The notes under the pieces: model-generated | The model's input: the letters and a program-made list of their open reading frames with translations, nothing else | Database searches by the model: none | What the model was told of the DNA's origin: nothing | Shown here: positions 11,477-22,052 of the stretch, in pieces | How the letters are laid out: the number at the start of each line of letters is the position of its first letter | Numbering within the stretch: position 1 is the stretch's first letter | Position numbers and translations under genes: made by a program | NCBI GenBank assembly: GCA_027604705.1 | Contig: JADHYV010000001.1 | Span: 868,001 to 932,000 of the forward strand | Direction of reading: 5' to 3' | Source: Allomyces arbusculus | Taxonomy: Eukaryota > Blastocladiomycota > Blastocladiomycetes > Blastocladiales > Blastocladiaceae | DNA: 64,000 nucleotides

Positions 11477-12406
11477 CGTGGTCGCGTTGGGTGACGGCGG
11501 AGCGAATGAGTCGGAGGAGTGGCGCGATGAACGAGCAGCGGCGGTCTAGTAGTCTATGGCAGCGAGCTGCGAGGGAGAGCGATGAACGACGGTGAGGATT
11601 CGGTTCGCGAAACGAAACAGAGCGCGAGCTGGCCCCGCGGCACTTGGAGGAGCAGGGACTTGGGTCAGGTCGGCACCGGCTCACGCAACACACACCAACC
11701 ACAATGTTACCAGGGCAAACTGCGCCGCCCAACTCCCGATGCCGTCCCCACGCCAGGGCCGCCAACCCAGGACAGGGAGGAGAGGGTCACGCACCTCGCT
11801 GCGCTTGGCACCGAGTCGCAGACTCGTTGCGCAGGGGCCGAGCGTACTGGACAGATGCAAAGCAAGGTCGGCGACTTGACGAGGATTCCAGTTGAGCTTG
11901 CAGGGCACGTCGAGCGGTGCTGGAATGGCCTCGGCGCTGCGAATGCGGGCAGTTGCCGGTGTCCTGAGCGGGTCTATCGGGCGGTACGCGAGCTGGAAGA
12001 TGAGTTGGTGAGCAGCCGATGGCGAGCCGAGCTTCAGGAGGCGAAGGGGCCGGCGAGCGGCGAGCGGGTCTGTGCAACGCTGAGCAACACCAGTGCAACA
12101 CAGGCGCAACGTCCAAAAACAAAGTCCCAAAAATGCGGTGGCAGCGCCAAAACGAACACGCAAACTCGGCGCAAACGCCGGCCAGGCGCGGTTGACTCAA
12201 AGGCCTGCCACGGCCATCATTGACAGCAGCGCGACGTGACGAACGCGCTTCGGCTTGATCATGTCGCTGCCAGCTTGTGTGAGCAGCATCACCATTATCG
12301 ACAACCAACCAACCAACGACAGTACCGGCGCGACAACGACCGCACCACGACGCTCTGGACCGACCGCACCGCGTCCAACCCTTGAAGCACCACTCGAACC
12401 GACAAA
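11477..12406. other. divergent promoter region between SHO1 and RPN11
   Basis: About 930 bp with no convincing gene. Overlapping ORFs on both strands share no motif and lack the codon bias of neighbouring genes. It probably holds both promoters and 5' leaders; no specific site was recognised. Confidence 0.4.
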
Positions 12407-13660
<1,254 letters not shown>

Positions 13661-14042
13661 GCGCCGTCGGGCGCGTCGGGCGGGTGCCGGATGTGGACGC
13701 GCGTCGCGACCGCGGCGAAGTGGATGAGGGAAGGGCGCATCCGCGCCGCTTCTCATTGAATATATTCATCGAATCCTGTGTCATCGCACGCGATTTGGGC
13801 GACTCAGCGGAGAGGGGCAAGCTGAGCGTGCGAGCATAAGCAACAGTACAGCCAGCCAGTTTCACCAAGCTGATGGTTCTGACGGCCGTCCCACCCGCAT
13901 TTGATTCAAAGCTCTACCAAGTCACTCCCTTCCGTCGTCCCGCTTCGTCAACGTCGACGACATCAATCTGTCGTTTCAGCAGCGAAAGCGAGCACTAACT
14001 TCTCCCAACCCGTCGCACTCGACTCTCCACCCCCGGGCAAGA
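13661..14042 (+). other. intergenic, no gene seen
   Basis: Spacer between RPN11 and SNRNP27. It probably holds the RPN11 3' end and the SNRNP27 promoter and leader. Confidence 0.4.
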
Positions 14043-14752
14043 ATGGACTACCGCCGCCGTGACCGCCGCTCGGCCCCCGCGGCCCCACCCTCTCGGACAT
14101 CCCGCGATTACCGCAGTTCGCGCGACCGCGACTACCCGTCACGCCGCACCGACGATTACGACCGCGCGCACCCCACCTCTTCCAGTGCTGACGACGGCGC
14201 GCCGCAATACGACGAGTTTGGTCGTGTTATTGACCGCGCTGAGGTGATTCGGCGCGCTCGCGAGCTCGAGCGCGAGCGCCGGGAACGCCGGGAACGCCGA
14301 GAACGCAGTCGCAGCCGCGAGCGCGAGCGCAACCGGCGTGGAAGAGACCGGTCGCGGTCACCACGGAGGCAGCGCGACCACGAGGACGACAAGGACAAGG
14401 ACAACGTGAAGGAGAAGGTGGCGGAGAAGGAGGACGGGAAGGCCGCGCCGGCAACGACGGAGCCGGCGGAGCCGGCGGTGCCGGAGGAGACCATGGAGGA
14501 GCTTGATGAGGAGGAGCAGATGCGCCGGTTGATGGGGTTTGGCGGGTTCGAGACGACCAAGGTGTGTCGATTCGTTGTCCCAAGCTCGCGAACCGGGAGT
14601 GCTGACCGTGTTTTTTTCTCGCTGCGTTGTAAATATAGGAAAAGAAGCACGCCGACGTGTCCGAAGCCCGAGTGCAAAAGCCGCGCGAGTACCGACAATA
14701 TATGAATCGCAAAGGCGGATTCAACCGCCCGCTCTCGCCCAAGCGGATGTAG
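14043..14752 (+). CDS. SNRNP27: U4/U6.U5 tri-snRNP 27 kDa protein
   Basis: Nuclear splicing protein of the U4/U6.U5 tri-snRNP. Exons 14043-14561 and 14639-14752 give 210 residues. The N-terminal two thirds is an RS/RE/RD-rich tail (RRERRERRERSRSRERER) and an acidic DKDKD stretch. The conserved C-terminal box reads MRRLMGFGGFETTK, then across the intron KKHADVSEARVQKPREYRQ and YMNRKGGFNRPLSPKRM. This box defines the family, and its second half appears only after the 77-nt intron (GTGTGT...ATAG) is removed. The gene is convergent with SOD2, with 235 bp between stops. Sure of the family. Confidence 0.92.
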
Positions 14753-14945
14753 TGCGTGTCTTGATTCATTTTTGTTCAAGCCGAATCCAACAGTCGAAAC
14801 TGAACGGATGTTTTTGTGTTGGTTGCACGCCCACGTTCAGTCTTGCTTGCGCATGGACCACAAAATCGATTTGCATTCTGCCCCTACTCTGGACAATTAC
14901 TGTGATTACTGTGCGCCTTGACGATGCGCTCCAACTCTGAACAAC

Positions 14946-14958
14946 CCCCCCCCCCCCC
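14946..14958 (+). repeat. poly-C run
   Basis: Thirteen C bases in the convergent spacer between SNRNP27 and SOD2. Confidence 0.9.
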
Positions 14959-14987
14959 TCCTCTTGCGCGGTCAGCAAGCCGACGTT

Positions 14988-16037
14988 TTAGTTCTTGGCG
15001 GCCTGGTAGCGCTCAGCCACGTTCTTCCAGTTGACAACGCCCCAAATGGCTTTGAGGTAGTCGGGGCGTGCGTTCTTGTAGTCGAGGTAGTAGGCGTGTT
15101 CCTAGCAACGGCACAAAGCAGTGGTCAGGTCCATGGCCATGCTACCCGTGACGCCGTTGACTCGAAATCGTACCCAAACGTCGACACCGAGGAGCGGGAT
15201 CAGACCGGTCGTGGCCTGGAGCGGGTCCTGGTTGGCCGTCGTCGCAATCTGCAGCTTCTTCGTCTCCTTGTTCAGACCAATCCAGCCCCAGCCCGATCCC
15301 TGCACGGCCACGGTGGCCGTGTTGAATTTGGACACAAGCGTCTCGAGCGAGCCAAAGTCGCGGTTGATGGCCGTCAAGAGGTCGCCTAATTAATCAAAGA
15401 ATCGTGGAAAAGTGAGCGCGCGAGGCAAGCACGAATCAACGCGTCGCGAACGGCGTGGTCCGTACCCTGCGGCAGGTCAAAGTCCTTCGGCGAGCACAGG
15501 TTGGTCCAGAAGATGGTGTGGTTGATGTGACCGCCGCCGTTGAACTTGAGGCCACCGAGGAGTGCGAGCTCGGCGTTGATGTCCTTCTTGGCCTGCGCGT
15601 CGACGAGCTTCTCCTCGAGCATGTTCAGGTTGGTCACGTAGGTCTGGTGGTGCTTGGAGTGGTGCAGGCGCATGATCTCGGCCTAGACGATGGAATTCAG
15701 CAGCGGGAGCGCGTCAGTGACGGCGATCTTGTTGGTCGTGGAAACGGTACCAGATAAGGATCGTACCGAAACGACGGGCTCGAGCGCGTTGTAGTCGTAC
15801 GCTGTTCAATCGCCGTGATTTGGGAAGAGGGGTCGTCAGTCCCTTGCGCATCCTGTCGCGTCTTGCGAGTTCGGTGGTCCATGCCGCTTGTCGTCCATCG
15901 TGAAGCGCTCTTGCTGTCCATTCGAAACTCGAGAACGTACGGAGGTCAGGGAGCGTGTACTTGGTGCGCACAGCCGTGGCGGTGGCACGCGTCGCGATCG
16001 AACGCGTCGCAGTGTTGCGAAGGGTCGTGGCGAGCAT
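14988..16037 (-). CDS. SOD2: mitochondrial manganese superoxide dismutase
   Basis: Converts superoxide to peroxide and oxygen in the mitochondrial matrix. Five minus-strand exons: 16037-15941, 15801-15767, 15682-15466, 15385-15174 and 15101-14988, giving 224 residues. The N-terminus ([20 protein letters not shown]) is a typical Arg/Ser/Thr presequence with no acidic residue. Metal ligands are in place: His in [10 protein letters not shown], His in [11 protein letters not shown], and Asp and His in [11 protein letters not shown], the last assembled across intron 4. [10 protein letters not shown] and the ending [11 protein letters not shown] are standard. Exon 2 is only 35 nt. The 5' end faces GPATCH1 across 294 bp. 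Very sure of the enzyme; Mn rather than Fe follows from family and targeting. Confidence 0.95.
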
Positions 16038-16331
16038 CGTGAAGCTGATGGTTGTTGAGGAACGCGTCGGTCCAAGCACGGTCGGTTCTTAGGAGAGAGA
16101 ACGCGACGGGAGCGGGTAGGGCTGGAAGGGACTGTTGCTGATGTTTGTTCGGGTGCGATTTCGTCGATGGAAATTTGTCAGGGATGGCCCGAGAACACGT
16201 GCCAGTGCATCAACCATTCCTGTTCGCCAACCAACTTTTCGCTCCTCGTCAATCTGCTGGCGAGCTGCGATCGATACCGTAAAACTGAACCAACCTTTAC
16301 CAGCAACTACCGACAGCGACCCGCAACCGCC

Positions 16332-18531
16332 ATGGCCGACCGCTCCGGCGAATATGTCTCGGTCGGCACGCCACTCGCCGTGGGCGCCGACCAGCTCGCG
16401 TTCGATGCGCGCCGTGGCAAACAGGCGAGCTATGTGCCCGTCTGGAAGCAGGAGGTCAGGTCCGAGCATCACGTCCTCTGATGGGCAATCAAACGAACGC
16501 GATCCTCATCACGCGTGCGCACTGTGCACAGGTAACCGACGACCAAGGGCGTAAGCGGCTGCACGGCGCCTTCAAGGGCGGCTTCTCGGCAGGATACTTC
16601 AACACGGTGGGCAGTAAAGAGGGTGTGTTTGCCTTGTTTGTCCTGGCTATCGATGAATTTGGGAGTGGAGTTTGACGATTTGGACATATGGATAGGATGG
16701 ACGCCGAGCACGTTTTCCTCGTCGCGCACGACGCGCGCAGAGCGCAAGACGATGCGTCCCGAGGACTTCATGGATGCAGAGGACCTCGAGGTAAGCGCTT
16801 TATTGCGCATTTCTGTCGCTCTCCGCTGTTTCTGACCCTGATCTTTGCGCGTCGCTTGCTCAGGACGCTATGGAAGGCAAACAGCTCCAAGCAATTGGAC
16901 AAGCATCGAACCCTGCCCTTCCCGGCCCTTCGGGTGATAACGACTTGACCAGCGTGTTTGCCGCCCCGTCCACCCGACCCGACTCGATTGGCGACCGGTT
17001 AGTGCGCAAGCTCGGGTACCCGTCGTCGCTCCCGACGCGGCAGCTCGACCCATGGTATCTGGCACCCAAATCTGACCGCCGTGGCCTCGGCGCCACGCCC
17101 GCGGGCTATTCGGCGACGCCACGCGACGAACCACCACCCACGAAGCGGCTACGCACGGGCACAGGTCCCCGTGGCGGGATTGGTGTCGGCGTGCTCAACG
17201 AAGACGACGACCCGGACGAGGAGGCCGACGTGTTTGACGACGGTACCGCGATCCGATCGGAAATGGCTGCTGTGCTCGAGGGGAAGGCGCGCGGGTCCGA
17301 CCAGGAGCGCATACTGCGCAAGCGTCTGCATCAGCATCAACGCACGAGCTTACTGGCGCTCCCAGCCGCCGCAACGCCCATGCCGCGCACGACCGGATAC
17401 GACCGGTGCACCGACGGTCGCGCTCCGCTCGACGGTTTCATGTTGCAGGAACGCGGAGCCGTGATGGGCTCCATGTTCGTGCCTCCCCCCGTTCCCTTCG
17501 GATGGAAACCCAACCCTCCCATCCTGCGGCTCGACCGCACGGGCGCTTCGCCACCGCCCGTACCGTCTTTCCCTCACCGTCTGGCACCCTCGGCTCCGCC
17601 GACCGTTGCGGCTCCCATACCACCCACACCCCCGCCCTTTCCACCACGCGCTGTGGTCCCACCACCAGCTCCGCCACTTGCCTTCCCCTCGCTCCTCGCG
17701 TCCAAGTTCACGTCGAACCACGTGCAAGTCGGCGAAGCGCACGAAATTGGCGTGCAGCCCGTCACCGATTCGCGCACGACCGCCGAGCAGGCCGCGGCAA
17801 TGGGCCAGTTTGGCCAATTGACGCGGTCGGTGCATATGTTTTACCCGACGCGACTGCTGTGCAAGCGGTTCGGTGTGCGCAATCCGCACCCGACGGGCGC
17901 GCCGGCGTCCGAGGGGCCTGCGGCAGTCATGGCCGAGTCGCGCGCGGACGCACCGGTTGACGAGCTGTTGAGCGACGCGACGATGCGCGAGATGCTCGCG
18001 CAGTCTGGGTGGGGGAGCGGGATGATGCAGCCGCGCGCAGGGCAGAGCAAGTCGCAGCAGGAAAGTAACGAGGACGCGGTCATGGATCCGCTCGCGACGG
18101 GGGTGCGGCCGCCGCAAGAAGTGTTTGACTTGATTTTTGGTGCGGCGGTCGCGGCACGCGTTGGGCATGGTGCTGCGGATGAGGAGGACGCGCCAGTGGT
18201 CGTCGGCGACGCGGTCGTGGACGACGCGAACGATATCGAGGACGCGGCTCGAGTGCGGCCAAAGATGAAGCCGGCGAACGACGCAGCGTACACGCGCGTC
18301 GATGAGCGCGATGTCGAGGCCGTTGCAGCTGCGATCGCGGGACCGCCCGGACGCGCTGCTATCAAGTTTCGGCCGCGACGCGCGGCGCCGAGCGGTAATA
18401 GTGGGGGTGCCGGGCTCACGCAGGGCAGCTCTGGCGCCGGCGGTAGCAGCAGCGGAGGCAGCAGCAGCGGCGGCAGCAAGAAGCGGAAGAGGACATTGGC
18501 GGTGCTGTCGTTTGGCGATGAGGTCGAGTAA
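16332..18531 (+). CDS. GPATCH1: G-patch domain protein 1 (GPATCH1/ECGP family)
   Basis: Nuclear RNA-processing protein of the GPATCH1 family. Exons 16332-16454, 16532-16622, 16696-16790 and 16864-18531 give 658 residues. The family's N-terminal box (DUF1604 type) is rebuilt across three introns: [20 protein letters not shown], then [15 protein letters not shown], then [13 protein letters not shown]. The G-patch that should follow is weak: [13 protein letters not shown] aligns with the start, but the later glycines are hard to place. An acidic [16 protein letters not shown] stretch, a Pro-rich segment (about 280-340) and a Ser/Gly-rich basic tail ending [17 protein letters not shown] follow. 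A role in spliceosome regulation is known for relatives; here it is inferred. Start: the ATG in [12 protein letters not shown], as in the family. Confidence 0.85.
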
Positions 18532-19235
18532 CATGACAATCTCGGGGGGTATGATGATTTGATCATTGAATGGGGAAGCCGCCGCGTCAAACCGCGTCGA
18601 ACGGCGCCGACCAGCGGAGGCTTGGCGTTTTTTGTTTGGGGGAAACAGGGTCGTCGACTGGCTTTTTCCACTTTTTCGCCCCCCTTGGTTTCCCACGCAG
18701 ACGAGGTTTCGCCCAGCAACACAAGTCGCTCCACTCTCCACCGCCGCCGCTGCCACCGCCACCGTGGCCGCTCTCGTTGCCGTCGCTCGCCCCGCACGAC
18801 TCGGCGACGACGACGCTCACCCGTTCCAGACTATCCGCACTTGGCCCGCCGCGCTGCCAGCCCGCGCCTGCGCCCGCGGCCGCCGCCATTTCAGCAGCTG
18901 CAGCGACCTGCTCCACTCCAGTCAACGATCGCCGGATACCCAGTCTCCCGCGAGCTCCCGTTCCGTGCCTGTTTGCCGCCGCTACCGGTCCCTGCGGTCG
19001 ATACGAAGAGTCGCACGCTCTCGTCTTCGGTGCACCCGACTGACCGGCAACTGGACCACTTCCACGGCGCGGACTCGGCTGCTTGACCAACGGACATTGC
19101 ACCCGTTGGCGTGCTGGCTCTTCGCGTTCCGTTCCCGACGGCACCTCGCGTCCAGTCCAGCCGTCCCTTTTGTGGTTGCACTCGGCCCACCTACCGCCCC
19201 CTCACCTCACGGTGTCCGCCTGCGCCGCTGCCAAC
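18532..19235 (+). other. intergenic, probable promoter/leader
   Basis: About 700 bp without a convincing gene. Overlapping plus-strand ORFs are Arg/Pro/Ser-rich shadows of a pyrimidine-rich leader. One frame is open into the next gene, so that gene's start could lie further upstream. Confidence 0.4.
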
Positions 19236-21312
19236 ATGCCGTGCAGTGCCGCCACCGTCTGCGCACCGGTGCCGCCACGCCGCCACGCCCGTCATGCCCG
19301 CGGCACAGCACCAACCGCGGCCGCATCGCCCAGGAGGGCCGTGCCCTTATCTCTGTCGCTCCTGGGCCGTCCGGCCGTTGCGGGCCTGTTGCTGATGTTG
19401 TTGCTCGCGACTGCATCCACGCCGGCCGCCCAGGCGGCGAACCTGGCCTCGGGCCGCGGTGGATGCCAGGGCATCGATGTGTCGCAGTCAAAGTACTGTT
19501 CGGGTGCGTGTTGTACCGTCGCGCGTGCTTTTCCTCTTGTTGATTTACGCTGTTGTTATCGTGGAACGCGATGAGACCGGCGGCACGGCTGCGCGGCTGG
19601 GAGCCATGCCTCCCTTTGTTTTCCTCTTGCGCCCAGTGCTAACGTCCCCATGTCCGTGCCTTTGCCCTCCGCCAGCCTTTGGGACGCAGCTGCTCGCGCC
19701 GACCAACCTGACGAGCACGCTCTACACGGTCATGGTGCGGTCCAGCAAGTCGGACGACGACGTGCGGCTCATTCAGTCGTTCAAGGTCGACAATCTGCAG
19801 TCGGTCAACGACTTCGACACTCTCGTCATGGAAAACGTGATTCTTGCCAACTTGCCGGACATCAACCACCGGTGGTTCCGGTGCCCATTCAAGAACCGCG
19901 GCGTGCGCTGGGACCTGTCCTGGTACTGCAACCTGCTGCTGAATCCGGAGACGGGCGCGTGCCCAATGGCTTCGGCGCCCGACGTTCCCGGTCTGTGCAA
20001 GGCGACCGCCGACGAGGCCTTCTCTTCGGCGCGCGCCAACCAGCCCAACGACCAGTCGTGCGACGGGTCGCAAAACGGGTCGAGCACGTTCATCAACGAC
20101 CTGAACCGCGTTTACGCGTCGATTGTGTCGTACCCCCGCATGTATTCGTCGGGCGACAAGTGTATTTCCGGCAGCGTTAACGAGGGGCCGCTCAAGCTGT
20201 GTGGGTACCCGACTCTCAGCTCGGCGTGTCTGGCCGGGTGCGCGACCGCGTCCGGGTGCACGGGCGTGCCCGCCGTCTCGAACCCATCGCCATCGGCGAC
20301 ACCCGCGGGCGACGCGAACGGACTGAATCAAGGGTCCACGAGCAGTACTTCGCTCGGCGTGATTCTCGGGTCGGTCCTCGGCGCTGTCGTGCTCGGCGGG
20401 ATTCTCCTGGGCCTGTTCCTGTACCGCCGGCGGTCGCAGCGGCAAATGGTCGCCGCTCAGGGCTTTTCCCCTGCGGTCGCGTCGACCACGAGCCACTTGC
20501 AGTACGTCGACGCGCCAAAAGCCACGGCCATGGCCAATCTCGCGGCCACCGGCGTGGTCGCGCGCTCTGCCGACGGGTCGGCCGTGTTTATCCCTAACGC
20601 CGCGGCCGGGACCCCACCGCCCGGTGGTGCGTCGCCGCCCATGGCCAATGCGCTCCCGCAGTCCCCCTTGCTCCCGGGCGATTCCGCGACCGCACCGCGC
20701 GCCGGAATGCCGATCCCGCCGCCGCCCATGACCGAACGCATGTCGACGCTGACGCCCCCGCCGCGCATGTCTTTTTATGGCGACGATGACCGCGAAACGA
20801 TTGCGCCCGAGGACTCGGCGTCGAATGTCGGGATCAACCCGCGGTACCGGTCGGACCGCCCGCCGGCACGGCCCACGTCGGTCCTGCGGCCGTCGCCGCT
20901 GGGCAACGGTGGTGGCGGTGGGGACGGCGGGTCGGCAAACACGCCGCCCGTCCCGCCGGTGCCAGAGAATGCCGACGCGTTGGCAGCGGCTGCTGCAGCG
21001 GCGACGGCGATTCTCGGGTCATTGCCTGCCGCGGGGCTCGTCACGTTCGCGTCGGGCGTGCGCGGACGGCGCGTCTACCACGCGTACATTCCGCGGCGCG
21101 ACGACGAGCTGGCGATTACCGCGGGCGATGTTGTGCGCGTCGACTTGGTGTTCTCAGACGGGTGGGCGTCGGGGATGCTGCTCGACGCGGCGGGGACGGC
21201 GGTCGGGAACGTCGGTGTGTTCCCGGTCGCAGCACTTGACCCAGTCCTCCCGACGCCCACGACGGCGACGCCCGCGCCGGAGGGTGGGATCGCGCCGGGG
21301 TCGCAGCAGTAA
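19236..21312 (+). CDS. single-pass membrane protein with cytosolic SH3 domain
   Basis: Not matched to a named gene; the domain layout is clear. Exons 19236-19503 and 19676-21312 give 634 residues. The intron (172 nt, GTGCGT...CCAG) is the longest seen here; the junction reads SKYCSAFGTQ. The N-terminus has a basic stretch and a hydrophobic signal (VAGLLLMLLLATAST). About 220 residues of Cys-bearing ectodomain follow, then a Ser/Thr/Pro linker, one membrane helix (LGVILGSVLGAVVLGGILLG, about 316-340) and a basic stop-transfer YRRRSQR. The cytosolic side is Pro/Ala-rich and ends in an SH3 domain at about 549-615 (DDELAITAGDVVRVDLVFSD, then GNVGVFPVAAL). A cortical or cell-wall sensing adaptor is a reasonable inference. 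The start at 19236 has a good context but is not proven. Confidence 0.75.
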
Positions 21313-21488
21313 TCGCGACCCACTGCATGTCCCCTCCTGATGCCACCTCCCCTGATCCACTCTTGCCTCGTGGGCGTTTTGTGCCGTGCTTTTTGATCGT
21401 TTTTCATTTTGCCCCAGCGTCGGTTTTGTGTTCCATGTCCGAGATCCGTTTTGCCCTTGCCCCTTGATGTCGTTTTGGCTCGCCTGTG

Positions 21489-21502
21489 CCCCCCCCCCCC
21501 CC
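21489..21502 (+). repeat. poly-C run
   Basis: Fourteen C bases, one A, then five more C, in the 3' flank of the SH3 membrane protein gene. Confidence 0.9.
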
Positions 21503-22008
21503 ACCCCCATTTCGCCCGCTTGTCTCCGTCGTTGAGCACGACTCTTCTCTTTTTGCGCCGGTTCCAGTCGTCTTTTTTTTGCGGTGGCCCGCTATGATGT
21601 TGAATAGAACTCTTTGTTGTTCCTGTTTGAGCAGAGGTTTGCCTTTGGTTAAGTGAAGCACAAGCAATCGCAGACTCACGCCCAAGGCCGCGCGGCACAT
21701 GCGGCCGATTCTCACGACCTTTCCACGGCGCGACCATCATGTTCGCAGCGACATTCCACAACAGCAGGCCGGAACCAGCGGCCAGGCAGGGATCAGCGCG
21801 ACGACGTCGTCGTGAGTGCCGCCGTCACCGTCGAACGTCTTGGCGGCTTGACCGTCGAAAGCGTGCTGCTTTCCGACGTCTCCCCGCGCTGCAGCAGAGA
21901 AGACGTGAAACGTCGGCCCACAGCTTGACGCGCGCGACAAGGATCAGCGCCCCTGCTGCTACCCCGCACGTCGGCGACCTCGTGAACCACCACGCAGCAC
22001 CCAGCGCT

Positions 22009-22041
22009 CAGCACCAGCACCAGCACCAGCACCAGCACCAG
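22009..22041 (+). repeat. CAGCAC hexamer microsatellite
   Basis: Five to six head-to-tail copies of CAGCAC, ending about a dozen bases before the proposed start codon of the next gene, so probably in its 5' leader. Confidence 0.85.
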
Positions 22042-22052
22042 CTTCAGCAAGC

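Larger units (their letters stand above)
21313..22052 (+). other. intergenic, no gene seen
   Basis: About 740 bp with a 14-base C run and, next to the following start codon, a CAGCAC hexamer array. One frame stays open from 21739 into the next gene, but its Arg/His-rich residues do not look coding. Confidence 0.4.
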
